From: Odiellus spinosus
Lineage: Eukaryota; Arthropoda; Arachnida; Opiliones; Phalangiidae
Direction: 5' to 3'
Assembly (NCBI GenBank): GCA_963920705.1
Contig: OY987225.1
Span: 28,643,538 to 28,707,537, forward strand
Length of the DNA: 64,000 bases
Shown here: in pieces, positions 30,673 to 45,200 of the stretch
Numbering within the stretch: the stretch's first letter is position 1
Layout of the letters: every line of letters begins with the position of its first letter
Translations under genes and position numbers: made by a program
Notes under the pieces: model-generated
Seen by the model: the letters and a program-made list of their open reading frames with translations, nothing else
What the model was told of the DNA's origin: nothing
Database searches by the model: none

Positions 30673-31129
30673 TAGAGATGTGCAAGCCCTAAATTTCAGG
30701 CTTCGAGCCGAGCTCGAGCCCAGAAAATTTTTCCTTATCGAGCCAGAAAACGAGCTCGAGCCCTGGATTTTGCTTATCGAGCTTTTATTAAGCCTTAAAA
30801 TTGGTTATTTCAAGCATTTAGCGAGCTAAAAACATTTTTTTGCAAGAATTATGGAATAAAAAAAAATTAAGCAATACTTTAAATTAAATAATATATATAG
30901 GCCTGTATATAATTAGACCAATAATTATTAAATAACAAATAATAACGAAACTAATTCCATAAACTCAGGGACCGATGCTGTTAACTTGGTTAACAAGGCA
31001 TTTAAAACTAAAACCAAAAGTAAAATACAAGCTAGAGGCAATCAGAAAACAAAGCGTTTCAAACTAAAGCCAGCAGTAAAATATTTATATACAAACCGGA
31101 TTAAAAAAAACAAGCATTAAATAGGTGGG
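30673..31129. mobile_element. truncated inverted copy 2 of the same transposon
   Basis: Starts TAGAGATGTGCAAGCCC and runs as the reverse complement of the right half of copy 1. Shared blocks include CTTTAAATTAAATAATATAT and AACTAATTCCATAAACTCAG. Similarity continues through AGGTGGG at 31123-31129 and then stops where the satellite border module TACCCCTTG begins, so the satellite block abuts or interrupts this copy. Confidence 0.75.
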
Positions 31130-31468
31130 TACCCCTTGAAAAAAAAAAAAAAAAAAAAAAAAATATCGAAGCTTTTCCAAGGTGTACCCCTTGTAAAAAA
31201 TAATCGAAATTTTTCCAAGGGGTACCCCTTGTAAAAAAAAAAAAAACACCCCCTGTAAAATAAATAATCAAAAATTTTACGAGGGGTATCCCTTGTAAAA
31301 ATTAAATTAATACACACCCTGTAAAATAAATAATCAAAAATTTTGCAAGTGGTACCCCTTGTAAAAAAAAATAAATACACCCCCTGTAAAATTTTTGATT
31401 ATTTATTTTACAGGCGGTGTATTAATTTTGTTTACAATGGGTACCCCTTGCAAAATTTTTGATTATTT
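31130..31468. repeat. left border modules of the satellite block
   Basis: Several irregular copies of two modules alternate with A-runs: GGTACCCCTTGTAAAAA (with a KpnI palindrome) and TACACCCCCTGTAAAATA. Orientation flips near 31,390-31,400, where CCCCCTGTAAAA is followed by TTTTACAGGCGGTG. The second module shares ACACCCCCTGTAAAA with the 32-bp satellite. The same modules recur in reverse at 61,270-61,380. Confidence 0.75.
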
Positions 31469-34400
31469 ATTTTCAACGCGAGTTTTATTTTCAACGCGAG
31501 TTTTATTTTCAACGCCCGTTTTATTTTCAACGCGTGTTTTATTTTCAACGCCGTTTTATTTTCAACACCGTTTTATTTTCAACGCGCGTTTTATTTTCAA
31601 CGCGAGTTTTATTTTCAACGCGAGTTTTATTTTCAACGAGAGTTTTATTTTCAACGCGAGTTTTATTTTCAACGCGAGTTTTATTTTCAACGCGAGTTTT
31701 ATTTTCAACGCGAGTTTTATTTTCAACGCGAGCTTTATTTTCAACGCGAGCTTTATTTTCAACTCGAGCTTTATTTTCAACTCGAGCTTTATTTTCAACG
31801 CCCGTTTTATTTTCAACGCGCGTTTTATTTTCAACGCGCGTTTTATTTTCAACGCCAGTTTTATTTTCAACGCCGTTTTATTTTCAACGCGCGTTTTCTT
31901 TTCAACGAGAGTTTTATTTTCAACGCCAGTTTTATTTTCAACGAGAGTTTTATTTTCAACGCGAGTTTTATTTTCAACGCGAGTTTTATTTTCAACGCCA
32001 GTTTTATTTTCAACGCCCGTTTTATTTTCAACGCGAGTTTTATTTTAAACGCCGTTTTATTTTCAACGCCGTTTTATTTTCAACGCGCGTTTTCTTTTCA
32101 ACGAGAGTTTTATTTTCAACGCGAGTTTTATTTTCAACGCGAGTTTTATTTTCAACGCGAGTTTTATTTTCAACGCGAGTTTTATTTTCAACGCGAGTTT
32201 TATTTTCAACGAGAGTTTTATTTTCAACGCGAGTTTTATTTTCAACGCTAGTTTTATTTTCAACGCGAGCTTTATTTTCAACGCGAGCTTTATTTTCAAC
32301 GCGAGCTTTATTTTCAACTCGAGCTTTATTTTCAACTCGAGCTTTATTTTCAACGAACGTTTTATTTTCAACGCCGTTTTATTTTCAACGCGAGTTTTAT
32401 TTTCAACGCCGTTTTATTTTCAACGCGCGTTTTCTTTTCAACGAGAGTTTTATTTTCAACGCGAGTTTTATTTTCAACGAGAGTTTTATTTTCAACGCGA
32501 GTTTTATTTTCAACGCGAGTTTTATTTTCAACGCGCGTTTTATTTTCAACGCCAGTTTTATTTTCAACGCGAGTTTTATTTTCAACGCCGTTTTATTTTC
32601 AACGCGCGTTTTCTTTTCAACGAGAGTTTTATTTTCAACGCCAGTTTTATTTTCAACGCGAGTTTTATTTTCAACGGGAGTTTTATTTTCAACGCGAGTT
32701 TTATTTTCAACGCGAGTTTTATTTTCAACGAGAGTTTTATTTTCAACGCGAGTTTTATTTTCAACGCTAGTTTTATTTTCAACGCGAGCTTTATTTTCAA
32801 CGCGAGCTTTATTTTCAACGCGAGCTTTATTATCAACGCGCGTTTTATTTTCAACGCGCGTTTTATTTTCAGCGCACGTTTTATTTTCAACGAGCGTTTT
32901 ATTTTCAACGCGAGTTTTATTTTCAACGCGAGTTTTATTTTCAACGCGAGTTTTATTTTCAACGCGAGTTTTATTTTCAACGCGAGTTTTATTTTCAACG
33001 CGAGTTTTATTTTCAACGCGAGTTTTATTTTCAACGCGAGTTTTATTTTCAACGCGAGTTTTATTTTCAACGAGCGTTTTATTTTCAACGAGCGTTTTAT
33101 TTTCAACGAGCGTTGTATTTTCAACGAGCGTTTTATTTTCAACGAGCGTTTTATTTTCAACGAGCGTTTTATTTTCAACGCGAGTTTTATTTTCAACGCG
33201 AGTTTTATTTTCAACGCGAGTTTTATTTTCAACGCGAGTTTTATTTTCAACGAGAGTTTTATTTTCAACGCGAGTTTTATTTTCAACGCGAGCTTTATTT
33301 TCAACGCGAGCTTTATTATCAACGCGAGCTTTATTTTCAACTCGAGCTTTATTTTCAACGCGAGCTTTATTTTCAACGCGCGTTTTATTTTCAACGCGAG
33401 TTTTATTTTCAACGCGAGTTTTATTTTCAACGCGAGTTTTATTTTCAACGCGAGTTTTATTTTCAACGCGAGTTTTATTTTCAACGCGAGTTTTATTTTC
33501 AACGCGAGTTTTATTTTCAACGCGAGTTTTATTTTCAACGCGAGTTTTATTTTCAACGCGAGTTTTATTTTCAACGCGAGTTTTATTTTCAACGCGAGTT
33601 TTATTTTCAACGCGAGTTTTATTTTCAACGCGAGTTTTATTTTCAACGCGAGTTTTATTTTCAACGAGCGTTTTATTTTCAACGAGCGTTCTAATTTCAA
33701 CGAGCGTTTTATTTTCAACGAGCGTTTTATTTTCAACGCGAGTTTTATTTTCAACGCGAGTTTTATTTTCAACGCGAGTTTTATTTTCAACGCGAGTTTT
33801 ATTTTCAACGCGAGTTTTATTTTCAACGCGAGTTTTATTTTCAACGCGAGTTTTATTTTCAACGCGAGTTTTATTTTCAACGCGAGTTTTATTTTCAACG
33901 CGAGTTTTATTTTCAACGCGAGTTTTATTTTCAACGAGCGTTTTATTTTAAACGAGCGTTTTATTTTCAACGAGCGTTTTATTTTCAACGCGAGTTTTAT
34001 TTTCAACGAGCGTTTTATTTTCAACGCGCGTTTTATTTTCAACGCGCGTTTTATTTTCAACGAGCGTTTTATTTTCAACGCGAGTTTTATTTTCAACGCG
34101 AGTTTTATTTTCAACGCGAGTTTCATTTTCAACGCGAGCATTATTTTCAATGCGAGCTCAATTTTCAACGCGAGCTTTATTTTCAACTCGAGCTTTATTT
34201 TCAACGCAGGCTTTATTTTCAACGCGCGTTTTATTTTCAACGAGCGTTCTATTTTCAACGAGCGTTTTATTTTCAACGCAAGTTTTATTTTCAACGCGCG
34301 TTTTATTTTCAACGCGCGTTTTATTTTCAACGAGCGTTTTATTTTCAACGAGCGCTTTATTTTCAACGCCAGTTTTATTTTCAACGCGCGTTTTATTTTC

Positions 34401-35466
34401 AACGAGCGTTTTATTTTCAACGAGAGTTTTATTTTCAACGCCAGTTTTATTTTCAACGCGCGTTTTATTTTCAACGAGCGTTTTATTTTCAACGCGAGTT
34501 TTATTTTCAACGCGAGTTTTATTTTCAACGCGAGTTTTATTTTCAACGCGAGTTTTATTTTCAACGCCCGTTTTTATCGGTCGGTCGTTTTTACAGGGGG
34601 TGTTTTTATCGATCGGTCGTTTTTACAGGGGGTGTTTTTATGGATCAGTCGTTTTTACAGGGGGTGTTTTTATCGATCGGTCGTTTTTACAGGGGGTGTT
34701 TTTATCGATCGGTCGTTTTTACAGGGGGTGTTTTTATTGTCAACGCCGTTTTATTTTCAACGCCGTTTTATTTTCAACGCCGTTTTATTTTCAACGCGCG
34801 TTTTATTTTCAACGAGAGTTTTATTTTCAACGCAAGGTTTATTTTCAACGCGAGCTTTATATTCAACGCGAGCTTTATTTTCAACGCGAGCTTTATTTTC
34901 AACTCGAGCTTTATTTTCAACTCGAGCTTTATTTTCAACGCGAGCTTTATTTTCAACGCGAGCTTTATTTTCAACGCGCGTTTTATTTTCAACGCGCGTT
35001 TTATTTTCAACGCACGTTTTATTTTCAACGAGCGTTTTATTTTCAACGCAAGTTTTATTTTCAACGCGAGTTTTATTTTCAACGCGAGTTTTATTTTCAA
35101 CGCGAATTTTATTTTCAACGCGAGTTTTATTTTCAACGAGCGTTTTATTTTCAACGAGCGTTTTATTTTCAACGCGAGTTTTATTTACAACGAGCGTTTT
35201 ATTTTCAACGCGAGTTTTATTTTCAACGCGAGTTTTATTTTCAACGCGAGCATTATTTTCAACGCGAGCTTAATTTTCAACGCGAGCTTTATTTTCAACT
35301 CGAGCTTTATGTTCAACGCGAGCTTTATTTTCAACGCGCGTTTTATTTTCAACGAGCGTTCTATTTTCAACGAGCGTTTTATTTTCAACGCCAGTTTTAT
35401 TTTCAACGCGCGTTTTATTTTCAACGAGCGTTTTATTTTCAACGAGCGTTTTATTTTCAACGCAAG
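31469..35466 (+). repeat. 18-bp tandem satellite TTTTATTTTCAACGCGAG (about 210 copies)
   Basis: Head-to-tail array of 17/18-bp units with a fixed TTTTATTTTCAACG core and a variable last four bases (CGAG, AGCG, CGCG, CCCG, or the 17-bp CCG). Variant strings recur. TTTTCTTTTCAACGAGAG appears near 31,896, 32,095, 32,434 and 32,612, and a stretch near 34,136 is repeated near 35,248, so the array also evolved by block duplication. A block of the 32-bp unit interrupts it at 34,571-34,740. Open frames over this array (up to 830 codons) exist only because the unit is a multiple of three without stops. Confidence 0.97.
34571..34740 (-). repeat. five inverted copies of the 32-bp unit inside the 18-bp array
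   Basis: Five units with TTTTTACAGGGGGTG and TTTTTATCGATCGGTCG, the reverse complement of the main 32-bp array to the right. The 18-bp units resume on both sides. Confidence 0.95.
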
Positions 35467-35469
35467 TGA

Positions 35470-35541
35470 GTTGGGGAGGGGTGGGGAGGGGAGGTGGGAA
35501 GGGGTGGGGAGGGGAGGTGGGAAGGGGTGTGGAGGGGAGGG
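35470..35541 (+). repeat. G-rich 23-bp x3 junction repeat
   Basis: Runs of GGGG separated by one or two bases. The unit GGGGTGGGGAGGGG plus AGGTGGGAA occurs about three times, the last copy degenerate. It lies exactly between the 18-bp and the 32-bp arrays. The + strand easily meets the pattern for intramolecular G-quadruplexes. Confidence 0.9.
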
Positions 35542-38500
35542 AAAATACACCCCCTGTAAAAACGACCGATAGATAAATACACCCCCTGTAAAAACGACCA
35601 ATCGATAAATACACCCCCTGTAAAAACGACCGATCGATAAATACACCCCCTGTAAAAACGACCGATCGAAAAATACACCCCCTGTAAAAACGACCGATCG
35701 ATAAATACACCCCCTGTAAAAACGACCGATCAATAAATACACCCCCTGCAAAAACGACCGATCGATAAATACACCCCCTGTAAAAACGACCGATCGATAA
35801 ATACACCCCCTGTAAAAACGACCGATCGATAAATACACCCCCTGTAAAAACGACCGATCGATAAATACACCCCCTGTAAAAACGACCGATCGATAAATAC
35901 ACCCCCTGTAAAAACGACCGATCGATAAATACACCCCCTGTAAAAACGACCGATCGATAAATACACCCCCTGTAAAAACGACCGATCGATAAATACACCT
36001 GTAAAAACGACCGATCGATAAATACACCCGCTGTAAAAACGACCGATCGATAAATACACCCCCTGTAAAAACGACCGATCGATACATACACCCCCTGTAA
36101 AAACGACCAATCGATACATACACCCCCTGTAAAAACGACCGATCGATACATACACCCCCTGTAAAAACGACCGATCGATACATACACCCCCTGTAAAAAC
36201 GACCGATCGATACATACACCCCCTGTAAAAACGACCGATCGATACATACACCCCCTGTAAAAACGACCGATAGATAAATACACCCCCTGTAAAAACGACC
36301 AATCGATAAATACATCCCCTGTAAAAACGACCGATCGATAAATACACCCTCTGTAAAAACGACCGATCGATAAATACACCCCCTGTAAAAACGACCGATC
36401 GATAAATACACCCCCTGTAAAAACGACCGATCGATACATACACCCCCTGTAAAAACGACCGATCGATAAATACACCCCCTGTAAAAACGATCGATCGATA
36501 AATACACCCCCTGTAAAAACGACCGATCGATAAATACATCCCCTGTAAAAACGACCGATCGATAAATACACCCCCTGTAAAAACGACCGATCGATAAATA
36601 CACCCCCTGTAAAAACGACCGATCGATAAATACACCCCCTGTAAAAACGACCGATCGATAAATACACCCCCTGTAAAAACGACCGATCGATAAATACACC
36701 CCCTGTAAAAACGACCGATCGATAAATACACCCCCTGTAAAAACGACCGATCGATAAATACACCCCCTGTAAAAACGACCGATCGATAAATACACCCCCT
36801 GTAAAAACGACCGATCGATAAATACACCCCCTGTAAAAACGACCGATCGATACATACACCCCCTGTAAAAACGACCGATCGATACATACACCCCCTGTAA
36901 AAACGACCGATCGATACATACACCCCCTGTAAAAACGACCGATCGATACATACACCCCCTGTAAAAACGACCGATCGATACATACACCCCCTGTAAAAAC
37001 GACCGATCGATACATACACCCCCTGTAAAAACGACCGATCGATACATACACCCCCTGTAAAAACGACCGATCGATACATACACCCCCTGTAAAAACGACC
37101 GATCGATACATACACCCCCTGTAAAAACGACCGATCGATACATACACCCCCTGTAAAAACGACCGATCGATACATACACCCCCTGTAAAAACGACCGATC
37201 GATACATACACCCCCTGTAAAAACGACCGATCGATAAATACACCCCCTGTAAAAACGACCGATCGATAAATACACCCCCTGTAAAAACGACCGATCGATA
37301 AATACACCCCCTGTAAAAACGACCGATCGATAAATACACCCCCTGTAAAAACGACCGATCGATAAATACACCCCCTGTAAAAACGACCGATCGATAAATA
37401 CACCCCCTGTAAAAACGACCGATCGATAAATACACCCCCTGTAAAAACGACCGATCGATAAATACACCCCCTGTAAAAACGACCGATCGATAAATACACC
37501 CCCTGTAAAAACGACCGATCGATAAATACACCCCCTGTAAAAACGACCGATCGATAAATACACCCCCTGTAAAAACGACCGATCGATAAATACACCCCCT
37601 GTAAAAACGACCGATCGATAAATACACCCCCTGTAAAAACGACCGATCGATAAATACACCCCCTGTAAAAACGACCGATCGATAAATACACCCCCTGTAA
37701 AAACGACCGATCGATAAATACACCCCCTGTAAAAACGACCGATCGATAAATACACCCCCTGTAAAAACGACCGATCGATAAATACACCCCCTGTAAAAAC
37801 GACCGATCGATAAATACACCCCCTGTAAAAACGACCGATCGATAAATACACCCCCTGTAAAAACGACCGATCGATAAATACACCCCCTGTAAAAACGACC
37901 GATCGATAAATACACCCCCTGTAAAAACGACCGATCGATAAATACACCCCTTGTAAAAACGACCGATCGATAAATACACCCCCTGTAAAAACGACCGATC
38001 GACAAATACACCCCCTGTAAAAACGACCGAACGACAAATACACCCCCTGTAAAAACGACCGATCGATAAATACACCCCCTGTAAAAACGACCGATCGATA
38101 AATACACCCCCTGTAAAAACGACCGATCGATAAATACACCCCCTGTAAAAACGACCGATCGATAAATACACCCCCTGTAAAAACGACCGTTCGATAAATA
38201 CACCCCTTGTAAAAACGACCGATCGATAAATACACCCCCTGTAAAAACGACCGATCGATAAATACACCCCTTGTAAAAACGACCGATCGATAAATACACC
38301 CCCTTTAAAAACGATCGATCGATAAATACACCCCCTGTAAAAACGACCGATCGATAAATACACCCCCTGTAAAAACGACCGATCGATAAATACACCCCCT
38401 GTAAAAACGACCGATCGATAAATACACCCCCTGTAAAAACGACCGATCGATAAATACACCCCCTGTAAAAACGACCGATCGATAAATACACCCCCTGTAA

Positions 38501-41500
38501 AAACGACCGATCGATAAATACACCCCCTGTAAAAACGACCGATCGATAAATACACCCCTTGTAAAAACGACCGATCGATAAATACACCCCCTGTAAAAAC
38601 GACCGATCGATAAATAAACCCCTTGTAAAAACGATTGATCGATAAATACACCCCCTGTAAAAACGACCGATCGATAAATACACCCCCTGTAAAAACGACC
38701 GATCGATAAATACACCCCCTGTAAAAACGACCGATCGATAAATACACCCCCTGTAAAAACGACCGATCGATAAATACACCCCCTGTAAAAACGACCGATC
38801 GATAAATACACCCCCTGTAAAAACGACCGATCGATAAATACACCCCTTGTAAAAACGACCGATCGATAAATACACCCCCTGTAAAAACGACCGATCGATA
38901 AATATACCCCCTGTAAAAACGACCGATCGATAAATACACCCCTTGTAAAAACGACCGATCGATAAATACACCCCTTGTAAAAACGACCGATCGATAAATA
39001 CACCCCTTGTAAAAACGACCGATCGATAAATACACCCCCTGTAAAAACGACCGATCGATAAATACACCCCTTGTAAAAACGAACGATCGATAAATACACC
39101 CCCTGTAAAAACGATCGATCGATAAATACACCCCCTGTAAAAACGACCGATCGATAAATACACCCCCTGTAAAAACGACCGATCGATAAATACACCCCCT
39201 GTAAAAACGACCGATCGATAAATACACCCCCTGTAAAAACGACCGATCAATAAATACACACCCTGTAAAAACGACCGATCGATAAATACACCCCCTGTAA
39301 AAACGACCGATCGATAAATGCACCACCTGTAAAAACGACCGATCGATAAATGCACCACCTGTAAAAACGACCGATCGATAAATACACCCCCTGTAAAAAC
39401 GACCGATCGATAAATACACCCCCTGTAAAAACGACCGATCGATAAATACACCCCCTGTAAAAACGACCGATCGATAAATACACCCCTTGTAAAAACGATC
39501 GATCGATAAATACACCCCCTGTAAAAACGACCGATCGATAAATACACCGCTTGTAAAAACGATTGATCGATAAATACACCCCCTGTAAAAACGACCGATC
39601 GATAAATACACCCCCTGTAAAAACGACCGATCGATAAATACACCCCCTGTAAAAACGACCGATCGATAAATACACCCCCTGTAAAAACGACCGATCGATA
39701 AATACACCCCCTGTAAAAACGACCGATCGATAAATACACCCCCTGTAAAAACGACCGATCGATAAATACACCCCCTGTAAAAACGACCGATCGATATATA
39801 CACCCCCTGTAAAAACGACCGATCGATAAATACACCCCTTGTAAAAACGACCGATCGATAAATACACCCCCTGTAAAAACGACCGATCGATAAATACACC
39901 CCCTGTAAAAACGACCGATCGATAAATACACCCCTTGTAAAAACGACCGATCGATAAATACAACCCCTGTAAAAACGACCGATCGATAAATACACCCCCT
40001 GTAAAAACGACCGATCGATAAATACACCCCCTGTAAAAACGACCGATCGATAAATACACCCCCTGTAAAAACGACCGATCGATAAATACACCCCCTGTAA
40101 AAACGACCGATCGATAAATACACCCCCTGTAAAAACGACCGATCGATAAATACACCCCCTGTAAAAACGACCGATCGATAAATACACCCCCTGTAAAAAC
40201 GACCGATCGATAAATACACCCCTTGTAAAAACGATCGATCGATAAATACACCCCCTGTAAAAACGACCGATCGATAAATACACCGCTTGTAAAAACGATT
40301 GATCGATAAATACACCCCCTGTAAAAACGACCGATCGATAAATACACCCCCTGTAAAAACGACCGATCGATAAATACACCCCCTGTAAAAACGACCGATC
40401 GATAAATACACCCCCTGTAAAAACGACCGATCGATAAATACACCCCCTGTAAAAACGACCGATCGATAAATACACCCCCTGTAAAAACGACCGATCGATA
40501 AATACACCCCCTGTAAAAACGACCGATCGATAAATACACCCCCTGTAAAAACGACCGATCGATAAATACACCCCCTGTAAAAACGACCGATCGATATATA
40601 CACCCCCTGTAAAAACGACCGATCGATAAATACACCCCTTGTAAAAACGACCGATCGATAAATACACCCCCTGTAAAAACGACCGATCGATAAATACACC
40701 CCCTGTAAAAACGACCGATCGATAAATACACCCCTTGTAAAAACGACCGATCGATAAATACAACCCCTGTAAAAACGACCGATCGATAAATACACCCCCT
40801 GTAAAAACGACCGATCGATAAATACACCCCCTGTAAAAACGACCGATCGATAAATACACCCCCTGTAAAAACGACCGATCGATAAATACACCCCCTGTAA
40901 AAACGACCGATCGATAAATACACCCCCTGTAAAAACGACCGATCGATAAATACACCCCCTGTAAAAACGACCGATCGATAAATACACCCCCTGTAAAAAC
41001 GACCGATCGATAAATACACCCCCTGTAAAAACGACCGATCGATAAATACACCCCCTGTAAAAACGACCGATCGATAAATACACCCCCTGTAAAAACGACC
41101 GATCGATAAATGCACCCCCTGTAAAAACGACCGATCGATAAATGCACCCCCTGTAAAAACGACCGATCGATAAATACACCCCCTGTAAAAACGACCGATC
41201 GATAAATACACCCCCTGTAAAAACGACCGATCGATAAATACACCCCCTGTAAAAACGACCGATCGATAAATACACCCCCTGTAAAAACGACCGATCGACA
41301 AATACACCCCCTGTAAAAACGACCGATCGATAAATACACCTGTAAAAACGACCGATCGATAAATACACCCCCTGTAAAAACGACCGATCGATAAATACAC
41401 CCCCTGTAAAAACGACCGATCGATACATACACCCCCTGTAAAAACGACCAATCGATACATACACCCCCTGTAAAAACGACCGATCGATACATACACCCCC

Positions 41501-41774
41501 TGTAAAAACGACCGATCGATACATACACCCCCTGTAAAAACGACCGATCGATACATACACCCCCTGTAAAAACGACCGATCGATACATACACCCCCTGTA
41601 AAAACGACCGATAGATAAATACACCCCCTGTAAAAACGACCAATCGATAAATACACCCCCTGTAAAAACGACCGATCGATAAATACACCCCCTGTAAAAA
41701 CGACCGATCGATAAATACACCCCCTGTAAAAACGACCGATCGATAAATACACCCCCTGTAAAAACGACCGATCG

Positions 41775-42280
41775 ATTAATACACCCCCGGTAAAAACGAC
41801 CGATCGATAAATACACCCCCGGTAAAAACGACCGATCGATAAATACACCCCCGGTAAAAACGACCGATCGATAAATACACCCCCGGTAAAAACGACCGAT
41901 CGATAAATACACCCCCGGTAAAAACGACCGATCGATAAATACACCCCCGGTAAAAACGACCGATCGATAAATACACCCCCTGTAAAAACGACCGATCGAT
42001 AAATACACCCCCTGTAAAAACGACCGATCGATTAATACACCCCCGGTAAAAACGACCGATCGATAAATACACCCCCGGTAAAAACGACCGATCGATAAAT
42101 ACACCCCCGGTAAAAACGACCGATCGATAAATACACCCCCGGTAAAAACGACCGATCGATAAATACACCCCCGGTAAAAACGACCGATCGATAAATACAC
42201 CCCCGGTAAAAACGACCGATCGATAAATACACCCCCGGTAAAAACGACCGATCGATAAATACACCCCCGGTAAAAACGAC
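41775..42280 (+). repeat. CCCGG variant sub-blocks of the 32-bp satellite
   Basis: Two clusters of units with CCCCCGGTAAAA, each opened by a single GATTAATACA unit (near 41,775 and 42,031). Similar clusters open the same way near 45,485, 49,598 and 53,047. A cluster at about 55,383-55,555 and one right of the gap (57,420-57,720) lack a visible opener. Confidence 0.9.
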
Positions 42281-45200
42281 TGATCGATAAATACACCCCC
42301 TGTAAAAACGACCGATCGATAAATACACCCCCTGTAAAAACGACCGATCGATAAATACACCCCCTGTAAAAACGACCGATCGATAAATACACCCCCTGTA
42401 AAAACGACCGATCGATACATACACCCCCCTGTAAAAACGACCGATCGATAAATACACCCCCTGTAAAAACGACCGATCGATAAATACACCCCCTGTAAAA
42501 ACGACCGATCGATACATACACCCCCTGTAAAAACGACCGATCGATAAATACACCCCCTGTAAAAACGACCGATCGATAAATACACCCCCTGTAAAAACGA
42601 CCGATCGATACATACACCCCCTGTAAAAACGACCGATCGATAAATACACCCCCTGTAAAAACGATCGATCGATAAATACACCCCCTGTAAAAACGACCGA
42701 TCGATAAATACACCCCCTGTAAAAACGACCGATCGATAAATACACCCCCTGTAAAAACGACCGATCGATAAATACACCCCCTGTAAAAACGACCGATCGA
42801 TAAATACACCCCCTGTAAAAACGACCGATCGATAAATACACCCCCTGTAAAAACGACCGATCGATAAATACACCCCCTGTAAAAACGACCGATCGATAAA
42901 TACACCCCCTGTAAAAACGACCGATCGATAAATACACCCCCTGTAAAAACGACCGATCGATACATACACCCCCTGTAAAAACGACCGATCGATACATACA
43001 CCCCCTGTAAAAACGACCGATCGATACATACACCCCCTGTAAAAACGACCGATCGATACATACACCCCCTGTAAAAACGACCGATCGATACATACACCCC
43101 CTGTAAAAACGACCGATCGATAAATACACCCCCTGTAAAAACGACCGATCGATAAATACACCCCCTGTAAAAACGACCGATCGATAAATACACCCCCTGT
43201 AAAAGCGACCGATCGATAAATACACCCCCTGTAAAAACGACCGATCGATAAATACACCCCCTGTAAAAACGACCGATCGATAAATACACCCCTTGTAAAA
43301 ACGACCGATCGATAAATACACCCCCTGTAAAAACGACCGATCGATAAATACACCCCCTGTAAAAACGACCGATCGATAAATACACCCCTTGTAAAAACGA
43401 CCGATCGATAAATACACCCCTTGTAAAAACGACCGATCGATAAATACACCCCTTGTAAAAACGACCGATCGATAAATACACCCCCTGTAAAAACGACCGA
43501 TCGATAAATACACCCCTTGTAAAAACGAACGATCGATAAATACACCCCCTGTAAAAACGATCGATCGATAAATACACCCCCTGTAAAAACGACCGATCGA
43601 TAAATACACCCCCTGTAAAAACGACCGATCGATAAATACACCCCCTGTAAAAACGACCGATCGATAAATACACCCCCTGTAAAAACGACCGATCGATAAA
43701 TACACACCCTGTAAAAACGACCGATCGATAAATACACCCACTGTAAAAACGACCGATCGATAAATACACCCACTGTAAAAACGACCGATCGATAAATGCA
43801 CCCCCTGTAAAAACGACCGATCGATAAATGCACCACCTGTAAAAACGACCGATCGATAAATACACCCCCTGTAAAAACGACCGATCGATAAATACACCCC
43901 CTGTAAAAACGACCGATCGATAAATACACCCCCTGTAAAAACGACCGATCGATAAATACACCCCTTGTAAAAACGATCGATCGATAAATACACCCCCTGT
44001 AAAAACGACCGATCGATAAATACACCGCTTGTAAAAACGATTGATCGATAAATACACCCCCTGTAAAAACGACCGATCGATAAATACACCCCCTGTAAAA
44101 ACGACCGATCGATAAATACACCCCCTGTAAAAACGACCGATCGATAAATACACCCCCTGTAAAAACGACCGATCGATAAATACACCCCCTGTAAAAACGA
44201 CCGATCGATAAATACACCCCTGTAAAAACGACCGATCGATAAATACACCCCCTGTAAAAACGACCGATCGATAAATACACCCCCTGTAAAAACGACCGAT
44301 CGATAAATACACCCCTTGTAAAAACGACCGATCGATAAATACACCCCCTGTAAAAACGACCGATCGATAAATACACCCCCTGTAAAAACGACCGATCGAT
44401 AAATACAACCCTTGTAAAAACGACCGATCGATAAATACACCCCCTGTAAAAACGACCGATCGATAAATACACCCCCTGTAAAAACGACCGATCGATAAAT
44501 ACACCCCCTGTAAAAACGACCGATCGATAAATACACCCCCTGTAAAAACGACCGATCGATAAATACACCCCCTGTAAAAACGACCGATCGATAAATACAC
44601 CCCCTGTAAAAACGACCGATCGATAAATACACCCCCTGTAAAAACGACCGATCGATAAATACACCCCCTGTAAAAACGACCGATCGATAAATACACCCCC
44701 TGTAAAAACGACCGATCGATAAATACACCCCCTGTAAAAACGACCGATCGATAAATACACCCCCTGTAAAAACGACCGATCGATAAATGCACCCCCTGTA
44801 AAAACGACCGATCGATAAATGCACCCCCTGTAAAAACGACCGATCGATAAATACACCCCCTGTAAAAACGACCGATCGATAAATACACCCCCTGTAAAAA
44901 CGACCGATCGATAAATACACCCCCTGTAAAAACGACCGATCGATAAATACACCCCCTGTAAAAACGACCGATCGATAAATACACCCCCTGTAAAAACGAC
45001 CGATCGATAAATACACCCCCTGTAAAAACGACCGATCGACAAATACACCCCCTGTAAAAACGACCGATCGATAAATACACCTGTAAAAACGACCGATCGA
45101 TAAATACACCCCCTGTAAAAACGACCGATCGATAAATACACCCCCTGTAAAAACGACCGATCGATACATACACCCCCTGTAAAAACGACCGATCGATACA

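Noticed and set aside
31395-35572. Open frames on both strands rich in LFSTRV, YFQRE or LKIK repeats
   Set aside because: The 18-bp satellite is a multiple of three without stops, so frames open by arithmetic. There is no start context, introns or unique sequence.
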